A program made the position numbers and the translations under genes. From assembly GCA_036936605.1 (NCBI GenBank), contig JAUPFV010000001.1, positions 118,986,771 through 119,050,770 on the forward strand: DNA of 64,000 nt. Direction: 5' to 3'. This stretch comes from Limnanthes douglasii subsp. nivea (lineage: Eukaryota; Streptophyta; Magnoliopsida; Brassicales; Limnanthaceae). Shown one piece after another: positions 34,428 through 44,179 of this stretch. How positions within the stretch are numbered: position 1 is the first letter of the stretch; each line of letters starts with the position of its first letter. A model generated the notes under the pieces. It saw nothing but the letters and a program-made list of their open reading frames with translations, made no database searches and was not told the origin of the DNA.

Positions 34428-37400
34428 TCAACCATATGTCACGGTGTCTTTGTTATTTAAAAAGAAATCAAACATTTCGTCTCTGAAGGCAGTGATCATA
34501 TCTTTATCATATTCTGTCTGCACAAATCCATGCTGGATAATATCTATGGCGTATTTGCAGACAAAAATACCAGAGTCCAGGGTGCCTTGTTTTTGTTGTG
34601 GGATTTTTCTTTCATTTTTCACCTTCCACCCTGTCCTTGATTTAGGTAGGAATCCTTTCTCCAACAAATATTTGATCTGGTTACAATAATTAGTGTTAGG
34701 AACAATCACAAAAACAAAAAACAGTTGGTACCACACAATTCACACCTTGGGCTGCGAATTGTGTGACAACCAATCCAACATGGACATGTCAAGCAATTCG
34801 CAGCATAGGGTGCGAATTGTTTGATATCCAATCCATTTTGTCTGCAAGCATTTCACAGCCTATTTTATAGAAATGCATCATCCAAAACGATTCGCATCCT
34901 ATGCTGCAAAATGTGTTGTGGATACGCTGCGAAACCCAACTGACCTACTCACATTTTGCAGCATATCTCGATCACAGTTCGCAGCATGCGTTGATCATGC
35001 ATGTATTAAAAATGTGTTTAAACGTAAGTGTATAGTTGGGAATATTACCAGTTGTGTAGGTGTCCTTGTGGTGTAGTCTATGGCTTTCATTTTGGGCAGA
35101 TTTCGATTGTAGTTTGTTATGGACCTGCCGTCGACGTCAATGACGAGCAACGTCCAATGGTTTACCTGGTCCTTTGTCTCGGTGCATATTGGAATCATGA
35201 TGATGTTGGGGTTTTTAGGCGCCTTGCTAAAAGCTACGTCCACCAAATTTGTTACTTCCCATCTTGTTTTCAATATATGCTGCATCCAAGCAAGAGTACA
35301 TTACAATGAGAATATTTTCAGAAACTTTGAAATTTACCTTAGCTAAACTTACCGTAGTCATGCCCGAAATCAGTACGGTTTCATGTTGCTCTCCTTCAGC
35401 TTTAGTGCATGGAACTTTGAAGTCTGCTTCTTCGAGCATCTTTCGAATCCAAGCGTTGATAACCTAATAAAGGAGTTGTTTATTTATGTTAAATATACAA
35501 GACATATTTGAAACATTAAAAATAGAATTGGTTGACAAATGGATACCTTTACGTCCAACTCCAGTTCTAAAGGTAGTGCCATCACATCACTCGCTTGCAC
35601 TCTGATTCCGTATGTAAATTTAGACTCTGGTAACTGCCATACCACTAGATCAGGGGTGTCGCTCTCGTAGGCTTTAACTAACTGTATTTTGTGGTATTCT
35701 CCGAGAGAGATACGGTCAGTTACTTTTGTTTTCTTTGGCCAGTCGTTGTAGTCTACTTTTGGCGGTTCCCGTACTGTTATATATATCTCTTCCTATTCCT
35801 CTGCCACTAGAGGCTGTGTTGGTATCAGTAGATTAAAATTTGGCTCCTCTGTCTCTTTACTTGGCTCGACCTTAGTAAATAAAAAAAATCAAAAGTAGAA
35901 GGGTGTCAGTCATTATAATGTTAACGACCCTAAACAGTTCGCATGGTAACATGCGAACTGTTGGTTCTAGTTGAATACACTTCAGAGTATCTATCAGAGT
36001 AGCATGCGAACTGTTCGAGGTTCTACTGAACAATCTGCATGCTACCCTGGTATTCGTTTGTAAGATTGAAAATAGATCCACACAATTCTCATGTTATGAT
36101 GCGAAATCATTATAAGTAGCCCTTACCGCACGGTCACCGATAACCAATGTCGTTGACTTGTTCGGCATAGGATCTGGATCGTGTCGGCAGAGATCATTAA
36201 AGTCATCCTCCGACGTGTTCTCCAAAGACTGTTGTATTATAGAATCGTAATATACATTATCAATTTCATTTAAAAATATCTGTAAAACTTGAGTGTAAAT
36301 ACCATCAACAAAAGCATCGGGTAAACCTACTATGTTATCGTTTGACTCTGGAGCTTGCAGTTGATTTGTTACCGGTGCTACAGTTTCACGTTGGCTTAGC
36401 AATTCTGAATTTGTGCACACCACCGTTGGTCTTTGAGGTGCATCTGCATGTGTGGTGTTGTCTTCTAAGGATGGTCCTTCCTGGCTGAGTAGTTCCGTCT
36501 TCTCACAAGGATGGACATGTTCTGACTCTTGCGGTGCTATCTCTTGCATTAGCCTTTCTCTCTTTGCCAACGCTACCTGTTGCTGCTGTTGTTGTTCTTG
36601 TTGTCTTTGTTGTTCTTGTTGTTGAAGTTGTTTCTGCTGCTGTTGCTGTTGTTGGTGTTGTTGTTGTTGTTGTTGGCGGTGGTGGTGGTGTTGAACTTGT
36701 TGCTGTTGTTCGTGCTGAACTTGTTGCTGCTCTTGCTGTTGTTCGTGTTGAACTTATTGCTGTTGGTGTTGTTGTTGGTATTGTTGTTGTTGTTGCTGGT
36801 GTTGGTGTTGTTGTTGTCTTTCGGTCTCCTATTTCATAAAAATTCCAAAAAAGGTGGAAGGGTTAAGCATACTATAATCATTGTTGCGAACGATTCACAT
36901 GCTGACCTGATATTTGTTTTGTCCACTTCAAACAAATCATAGCTCAGCATGCGAATTGTAAAATAACCAATCTACTAGTTGAATACACAATTTGCAGCAT
37001 AGGATGCGAATTGTTTGGACAGGACTACACAACAGTCCTGATATTTGTTTGATATCATCATATCATGTGATGGCATTGTTTGGAATATGTATTCAACTAG
37101 GAAACCCCGCTGACTGTTTTAAATAGATACACTGAGTTTGTTTGAATATTTATACAACAGTAAATATTATTTCATTAAATTTCATCACAACAAAGAAATA
37201 AGATATTTGAATCTTAGTGAACTTTTGATCCACTTACATCTTCTAGGCTGCCTGGTTTTGCCACTTCTTTCGCACGATCTTCTATCTCCTTTGGGTCATT
37301 CGGAGGAGACTCATGTCTTTCTTTCTCTGTCTGTGTCTCCGTGGTGTCCATCTCTGTGGACACCGACAACTCTTCGTGCATCCTTGTAGATTGTACCGGT

Positions 37401-39600
37401 ATGGGTGAATGGTTGGCATCATCATCCCCTTTCTTCTGGCAGTACTCCATCAGCATGGTGCTGATCAACATCAGACACGGATGCTTGCAATACAGTGGAT
37501 GCTGCTCTATCTGGAAATGCTGGTACCTTCTCAACTATTGGGCTTTCAATCTGGAAAATTGGCTGAGAGATAGCATTGTGGAGTTGTTGTGCTTCAAGAT
37601 CCACTATCTTCCGTTTCAATTCTTTCAGCTGAAAAAACGATAGCAAACGTTTTATAAACATATTAAGTGCTGATTATAACGATTATTTAAGGCTCAAGTC
37701 ATACTTACTTCTCTGGCCTGTTTTCCATCTTCCTCTCGTACTTGTTCTTGTTGGCATATGTCTTCAAACGCTTTGATTCAGTAACAATTGCAGAAATCTC
37801 AGGATTAGGTTCTCTGCGTTTGAATAAATAATCATCGATTGTTTCACTCATACTGGTTGTGGCATCATCGTCGGGCTCCTGCCTGATTTGCCTTTCCGTG
37901 GTGGTGGAATCGTTGGCTCGGGGAGTGTTGGTTCTTTGGGTCTGGGAGACATCACCTTATTCGTTTCTTTCTGTGATGCTCGTCTCCTTTGTCTTGGTTT
38001 TGATGTTGTGCTTTTCTTCCTCTTCCTTGATCTTTCTTCTGGTGAAATACGTTCTCCATCTGCATCTCCACTATCCGGTCGTTCTCCGAAAGCTTCACTT
38101 TCAGCATCGGTAAGAAGTAGTGGACCTTCCAAAACCTACCAACAGAGGCACATGTAAGTAAATAGATGCAAGTGACTTGTTTTGAAAGTATGAGGGTGTA
38201 GACAAACAAAGTGTTTCTTACAAACAGTTCGCATTATATGCTGCGAAATGTGTGAAATTCTATCCATGTTAAAGTTGCAACAAACTCGCATGCTGAGCTG
38301 CGAATTGTGTGTAAACATCTGCTGCGAACTATGTGGAAACAATAAGTTGCGAACTAAGTATTCATGTCAGGCTGCGAAATGATTGATGCATTGTTCAAAT
38401 ATAACACTAATTGAAAAGCATGATATGCTGCAAAATGTGTGAAAACAATATGCTGCGAACTGTGTGGAAACAATAAGCTGCGAACTAAGTATTCATGTCA
38501 GGCTGCGAAATGATTGATAAATTTTCTAATATAACACCAATCAAAACACATGATATGTTGCGAACTGTTTGCAACCCCAATTCAATAGCTATATAAAAGC
38601 TCATACCTGATTATTTTTCAGGTCGGGTATTTTAATAAGCAGCGCCACAGTTGCTGCTTGACACTCTAATCATAACCATTTGAAAAACCTTGGTATCGAG
38701 GTTGGCTTCACTACCTCGAGGCCGATTGGTGTGTGCTCCATGAAGAAGGGCTGCATGGGGGTAAGTTTTATCATCAAGATGCTTTGTACATAACTAATTT
38801 TTATACTTAATACATCAATCTTACAACTAGAAGGGCGACACAGCCGACGACTCGATCAGGTTTTTCGATTGCTAAGAAAATCGTGATAGACTGTCGGAGC
38901 TTGTACAGTATTGATCCGGACCAGTCGTAATTGTTTATTTTTCTCAGGTGTTCAACATAATAAAGCGTGCTCCAACCCAGGATATCTCCGGATATGGAGT
39001 AGAATAGGGTGGAGCACAAAAACAGTATGAGCAGCCTCGCAACGCCTTGCAACTCATGCTCCCCCTTCGCTTATGGATTTTTCTATACCTTCATGTAAAA
39101 CCAACGTCAACAGGCTATATTAGAAAATTATAGCATCCTACTTTATAAGATGAAGTCGATTTTACACGTATCTTTATAATGGAATTCGTTATTGTTTTAG
39201 TATTACTCGCTGCTACTTTCCTGCCAGTTTTACCCATGAAGTATTTCTTCATCATCCTCGATTCATCCTCATCGTCGGGCGCGTATTTGTTTTGTAATGC
39301 TCCGGTTTTCGTTAACCGCATTTTCTTCATGCCATGCTTCATCCCGAATATGACCTTCACTTCGTCTTCGGTTAGCTTTACAAATTTTGAGCCAATACCA
39401 GAAGGCGTCTCGATCGACAAAGAACCTCTCAACGAGATACTGAATGATCGAGTAGAATTTCTTCTTTGGTTGCTCTGCCTCATTACGGATTTCGAAAGCC
39501 GTTTTCAAAAGCGTGTAGATGGGTGTGTTTCTTGTAGCTTCAATGTGGGCACAGGTAATACCCATCTCTTTAAGTAGCTTTAGAAGGCTCACCAACCCTG
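34428..39600 (-). pseudogene. DUF1985 / Ulp1-like cysteine protease gene of the MULE
   Basis: Read on the minus strand, coding blocks are separated by intron-like gaps carrying GCGAA motifs. They are: 39,595-39,115 and 39,052-38,807, DUF1985-like (VKVIFGMKHGM; INNYDWSGSILYKL); 38,132-37,700, with a basic probable nuclear signal (RSRKRKKSTTSKPRQRRR); 37,661-37,214; 36,840-36,094, a poly-Gln tract then an acidic block; 35,860-35,230 (VINAWIRKMLEEADF); and the Ulp1/C48 catalytic part at 35,285-35,050 and 34,720-34,428. The catalytic His is present (NHWTLLVID). The expected Asp position reads NYNRNLP, and the nucleophile position reads LDSGIFVCKY instead of D-C-G. SUMO-protease activity is therefore unlikely. 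Several blocks contain stops. In related MULEs this gene accompanies the transposase; its role in transposition is unknown. Confidence 0.8.
36576..36832 (-). repeat. Poly-glutamine (CAA/CAG) tract in the Ulp1-like gene
   Basis: On the minus strand about 85 codons are mostly CAA and CAG, with a few His and Glu codons and one in-frame TAA. The antisense frames give spurious poly-Leu and poly-Val ORFs. Confidence 0.85.
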
Positions 39601-40210
39601 ATCTGTACTAGCTAGGTTTTGTTGTCATACTTCCTGCACAAACACAAATCAGTTGGAGTGTCACAAACTTCGCATCACAAGCTGCGAACTTCATGTCTTA
39701 TCAGCTAAAATGTCACACGATTCGCATGACAAGCTGCGAATTGCCTATACATCAGTAGATTTTTTACAAGCAATTCGCATACTGGCATGCGAATCGTTTG
39801 TAAATACAAGCTGCGAAATTGGACAAAAAAATTGAATCGAGCTGCGAATTGCTTGCATAATGGGTGATAAAGATGCGAACTGTACTACATCCCACACATA
39901 CAGGCTGCGAACTGTTCTATTTTTTACATGCACGTTGCAGGGATCTGGGAAATATTGAAACAACATCAAAATCAACAATCAACTACCTAATGCACATCTA
40001 ACATACATCATAGTTCTCAGGAAAGTATTAACATTACATGCAACTAAACTTCTACCCTGCGTTCGACGATAAACCGAGAAACTGAGTAACTATCGTCACT
40101 AAATACTTCATTCCAGTATAAAAAGCAACGTTTATCGTGAAATAACAGAAAATAGTGGTTCGAATTCATCAAAAACATAAAAAAAGTACACTTTCCACAA
40201 TAATGCATAC

Positions 40211-40520
40211 CTGTTTACTTCTAAATGTTGTCCTATGCACCGGTCGGAGACGACTTGACGACAACTTCGTCGAACATAAGGTGGTTACTCGTTGGACTGA
40301 GTAAAAGACGGTGACCGGTGCGATTCCTTTGAAGGTGCGAACGACGACTGATTTCGAACGATGAGAAACTGTAGGGGTTTTGGGTTTGAGAGAGAGAGAG
40401 AGTATCACGAAGTCGAACGGTTTCTGGTGGTTTCTAAAATTAGACGTATTTTGGGTTTGTTTAGGGTGATGGGAAGGTGGAAAAGTGGGTTTGAAGTGAA
40501 AAATAGGTATATATATTCGA
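40211..40520 (-). promoter_or_regulatory. Promoter and noncoding first exon of the Ulp1-like gene
   Basis: On the minus strand a TATATATA box (about 40,507-40,516) is followed by a CT-rich leader (CTCTCTCTCTCTC near 40,390) and a stretch that ends AAACAG|GTATGC at 40,211, a good splice donor. It sits about 110 bp inside the right end of the MULE, so the terminal region doubles as promoter. A 131-codon ORF here (40,169-40,564) starts upstream of the TATA and is probably not translated. Confidence 0.5.
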
Positions 40521-40639
40521 GGGGTATTTTTGTCCAATTTTTTAGTCGAGGTACTAAGTAACACTATCCAAAATTTGGGTACTACCGGGTAATAAGATAC
40601 TTGAGTGGGTATTTACCGGTACTTTTCTCTGTAAAAAAT

Positions 40640-41394
40640 GTGTCTACCTTATTTATTGGTAATTTTTTTTAGAAAACACAGTTTTTATTTATTTATTTTC
40701 AAGTAAAAACATCAAATAAATAAATAAAATACATAAATAACTGAATTTCGATATGATGGATGAGGCCATATCCTGTACGACATAACTAAACAAAATAAAT
40801 CGGTCAAAAGTAGAGCCTTATGAGTCAAGGAAATTTTCATATCGGATTGAGAACCAAATTCATCAGTTGATCTATGATTTTCGAGCACAACAAAGTAGAC
40901 AAAAAATTTGACGAAAACTGGTGATTGATTGTGGGTTCAAGAAAAGAAGGTTCATTGAATGACACGAATAAAGATGTACGGAGAGAAAAAACAAGAGGTT
41001 TACCGAGGATATACTATCTTGTTACCGAAGTCAGTCAGTCGTAGCCGTCATTCCACAAGTATCTCACTTTTTACCACCATTAATGAACATTTCACACGTA
41101 TCACACTCTTCACCACTATTAATGAACATGTAACGTAACTGGCCTACTTGTGCGTTATGGACTTCATACCATTAGTCCACGTTGAAACGACACTATTAAT
41201 AAAGTTATCATTTTTGTATTCATTTGTGAGTATTTTTCTTTAACAAATTTAGCGATGTCTATGAGAACTCTATTCACGAACAAACCTTGAAACTTCCCAA
41301 TGGTAATAACAAGATTTGAAATCAAAAGGGAAGCTCCATAGGGGAACTTTCCCAATGTAAATCAAGTAGTTGTCCTTGACGCAGTAGGAAACTT
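40640..41394. other. Possible LTR and leader of the outer gypsy element
   Basis: No gene is seen. The stretch ACCACCATTAATGAACAT / ACCACTATTAATGAACAT is repeated at about 41,076 and 41,112, as found in some plant gypsy LTRs. A gag start follows at 41,435. LTR ends and primer-binding site are not clear. Confidence 0.35.
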
Positions 41395-41434
41395 ACCCAC
41401 CAAAACTATTCTCACACCCGACTCAGCTAACCAT

Positions 41435-41861
41435 ATGGCCACCACCACAAACAGATTTTTAACCGCACATGATCTTTTGCCTACTGGTCCTAACAATGAC
41501 TCTGCTCCCGTTGACGAGGAAATCACGACCGTTCAGGGAGAGCTCACTACAACTTAAGGTATCCCGGTGGTAACCCCTTCTATTTTTATCCTTTTGAAAT
41601 CGCATATCAAAGATATGAAGCATGAGAAGCTCAAGAAACTCTAGCTGCTGGAGATCAATGACCAGGAAGACAATGTCACGCTTGTTAAAATAAGTGGCGC
41701 TCTAAGTTGTTGACTGAGAAAGTGCATAAGGGGGCAAGGCTCAGCAAGTGCTACCACTGTAGGCCAACAAGATGAGTCGTGGAGATAAGGCTATGGATCG
41801 AGCGGAGCCCGATTGAGGGACAAGGAAAGAGTCATAGAAAATATTATCCAAGAATCATAAG
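41435..41861 (+). pseudogene. Outer Tat-type gypsy element, gag 5' part
   Basis: An ATG at 41,435 begins MATTTNRFLTAHDLLPTGPN, a hydrophilic gag-like N-terminus, with a stop at about 41,555. Pieces of frame continue to 41,861, where the inner Tat LTR begins. The missing continuation resumes at 52,867 with the gag core, so the two halves are one gene split by the inner element. Confidence 0.6.
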
Positions 41862-42235
41862 TGATGAGTCCGGATTTCTTAACCGCTACATACTGAGATT
41901 TCCGGACAAGGGAAATTCAGAAAAAAAACTTGTCACTGAACTATCTGGACAGGATAAAATTTAAAAATGACTAAATACCTTTTGATTAAGCTATATGTTA
42001 ATCAGCTTAACAAGTAAATGGGAAACTTGAACCGGTTCCCTAATTCGACCCGAAAGCCCATGGGTCCATAATTAAGGGTATAAATACCCAGCTACTTTCA
42101 TTAATGAGAGTAATGAACATTTAATACAACCAGGCATTTCAAATCTCTCACTACTAAGCACCCAAACATCTAATACTCTTTAAACTTTCCAAAACACTTG
42201 ACAAAATTACCCTCAGCTTAAAATAAACCTCACCA
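41862..42235 (+). repeat. 5' LTR of the inner Tat element
   Basis: It starts TGATGAGTCCGG and ends ...CCTCACCA. The promoter core is GGGTATAAATACCC near 42,076-42,089, an inverted repeat around the TATA box, followed by TACAACCAGGCA. Confidence 0.92.
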
Positions 42236-42238
42236 AAT

Positions 42239-42256
42239 TGGCGACCACAATGGGAG
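42239..42256 (+). other. Primer-binding site of the inner Tat element
   Basis: TGGCGACCACAATGGGAG lies 3 bp after the LTR end. TGGCGAC fits the 3' end of a tRNA ending CGCCA, as in the gypsy element at 14,826-14,844. The exact tRNA is not determined. Confidence 0.65.
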
Positions 42257-42306
42257 GAGAAGGTGCCTGAATCTAGCATTCAAACCAGCAAAAGATACAT
42301 GTTCGG

Positions 42307-43850
42307 ATGGATCCGAACGAGCAAGTAATTCCATCACATTTGGTGGAGATGGTGGGGGAAAATAATGAATACACTACCGAAGAACGAGATAAGTTGAGAG
42401 CTGAAATGGAAGCGTTGAGGGCCACTAAAAAGGCAGAGATGGGTTTAAAGAAAAAGTCAAAAGCGTCAGTCATTCTCCATACTGACAACCCAAGGGAGAA
42501 TGACTCATCAGCAAAGACCCATTTAAGCACAAAAAAGACCCATGTCATTTCATAGAAGTCTCACCGATCCAAGCCGGTGGAGAGCTCAGAATCTGAGTCC
42601 TCCGGTAGATCTTCGAACGAGGATGAGCTTGAGGAGTCCTTGTCATCAAGAAGTAATGAGGGGAGGTCCATAGAGAAACAAAATATAGTCAAAAGTATTC
42701 AAGAAAGAGAGATAGGCATGGGAGACTAAAGAGGCATCTGGGAAATGGGTCATCTCACAGCCACAATCACAAGCATATGGACCAGCTGCTTATTGATCCC
42801 TTTGCTTTCCATGATAAGCCAGGTATTTTTGCAACACCTAATGAAGACACATTTTTTAGTCGTAATCGGAATTGGAGGCAATCATCATTGTCTGCCAAGA
42901 TACTGTCCGGACACCTTCATAAGAGGTTTGACAGTACTAAAATGGAGAAATACGATGGGAGTAAAGACCCAGACAACCGTCTGGAACAGTTTAACAAATT
43001 TATGATGAATTTTGATGACAATGACAAACTTTTGTGTAAAGCATTCTCCCGATCCTTTACGGGAAGTGCTCTGAAATGGTACAACAGCTTGTCACAGGGT
43101 TATATCAGAAACTTTGACACATTTTAGGTTTCCTTCTGAAGGCAGTTTGTGGGGAGTAAAGAGGTGAATGACAGTGGAGATACTATTATCCATTGTGCCC
43201 AAGAGCCAAATTAGTCACTAAAAGACTATATAAGCTGGTTCGTAAACACTAAGAATGGTTTAGCTGATTGCTTTGAGCAAGTAGCAATAGCTTCTTTGAG
43301 ACAAGGGTTAAACTCTGGGAATCTAGATGATTCGGTAATAAAGAAGAAGGCCATGACATGGGGCGGGTTGCTAAATCAGGTGGGAAAGAAAATCAACGTG
43401 GATGAAACAAAGAAGACTAAGGTACACAGACAGGTGAGGTCTGCCTCAGCTGCTCCAAACCAGAACCAGTCCGGATACAAGGCCAAAGAAACCGGATAGG
43501 GGTCCAATAGGGCCAAACAGGCTCAATCCCACCCAAATTCGGCTCAGAGCCAGCAGTCCAGAAATAAACGAGGACCTTGGGTCCAACCATAGTGGTTTGA
43601 GAATGTGGAAACCATTTATGACAAAACTAAAGATGAGGTTCATTTCTGAAAGCCGACATCGCTTCAATCTCTCATGGAAAGTCGTAATACTTGTTTTTGC
43701 CAGTATCATCATGATATTGGTCATAACACTGAAGACTGCATCGCTTTGAAACAAGAGGTATAGAATCTTATCGAAAGGGGAAAGCTGTGAGCTTATGTCA
43801 AGAAAAGGAGTGGAAACAGGTCTGACTATGCTCCCCGAATAGGCCCTATG
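42307..43850 (+). pseudogene. Tat gag
   Basis: The first block (42,307-42,555) is a charged coiled-coil-like N-terminus. The capsid-like core at 42,777-43,127 has KRFDSTKMEKYDGSKDPDNR, then HLEQF-like FNKFMMNFDD and KAFSRSFTGSALKWYNSL, the standard gypsy gag pattern. A zinc-knuckle-like CxxHxDxGHxTEDC motif (CQYHHDIGHNTEDC) is at about 43,697-43,740. Several stops interrupt it, for example at 42,553, 43,125 and 43,497; reading mostly resumes in frame. Confidence 0.85.
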
Positions 43851-44179
43851 AACAACGCAGGAACATCAGCTCCGGAGGGGGCAATGGTGATCCATGAAAG
43901 ATTTGATGTGGACTCAGAGTATTTGGATCCTGATCCAACCCGTAATAAATTAGGGGTCATAACAGAACAAGCTAAAACAATGTCCAGACTCATAAGTTTT
44001 TTTGAGTCACTTACTATATTCGGGGGGACACTATGACTACGCCGACTCCTTCTTCAAGGAAGAGGCATATTCACACTCTAGCTACTTAGTTAGAGGGATT
44101 CATGTCTTCTTATCAGTCCCAAATTCCTTTTCCTTTCATTGTTTTTTATGAAGACGATTTAAGAAATATAGTTGGGCCT

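Larger units (their letters stand above)
30900..39930. repeat. Dispersed palindromic TTCGCAT / ATGCGAA motif arrays inside the MULE
   Basis: A short motif with consensus (A/C)TGCGAAYTGTKTG, often paired with its inverted form as TTCGCAT-N6-ATGCGAA (for example 31,045-31,064), recurs more than 40 times by eye. The clusters are 30,908-31,385; 32,660-32,875; 34,135-34,985; 35,935-36,105; 36,885-37,015; 38,225-38,575; and 39,665-39,925. They lie in subterminal, intron-like and intergenic segments and avoid the conserved coding blocks. I saw no such copies in the flanking 25-30.8 kb or 40.7-64 kb. The cluster at 38.3-38.55 kb contains a tandem duplication of about 128 bp. Possible transposase or host-factor binding sites; function unknown. 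Confidence 0.85.
30843..40629. mobile_element. Mutator-like element (MULE) with transposase and DUF1985/Ulp1 genes
   Basis: The proposed ends are GGGAAATTGC on the left and, read inward from the right, GAGAAAAGTACC. They are flanked by TTTAAAAAA (30,834-30,842) and TGTAAAAAA (40,630-40,638), a 9-bp duplication with one mismatch, the size MULEs make. Only five of the first six terminal bases match, so it would be a non-TIR MULE. Inside are a plus-strand MuDR-type transposase (from 31,454) and a minus-strand DUF1985/Ulp1 gene whose TATA lies close to the right end, a pairing known in plant MULEs. All copies of the GCGAA motif array fall between these ends, which supports the boundaries. Both genes carry stops, so the copy is dead. 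Confidence 0.6.

Noticed and set aside
36534..36942. Plus-strand ORFs encoding long poly-Leu and poly-Val runs
   Set aside because: They are the antisense of the CAA/CAG tract in the Ulp1-like gene on the minus strand.
40169..40564. 131-codon minus-strand ORF at the right end of the MULE
   Set aside because: It begins upstream of the TATA box and crosses a good splice donor at 40,211, so it is better read as promoter plus noncoding leader.
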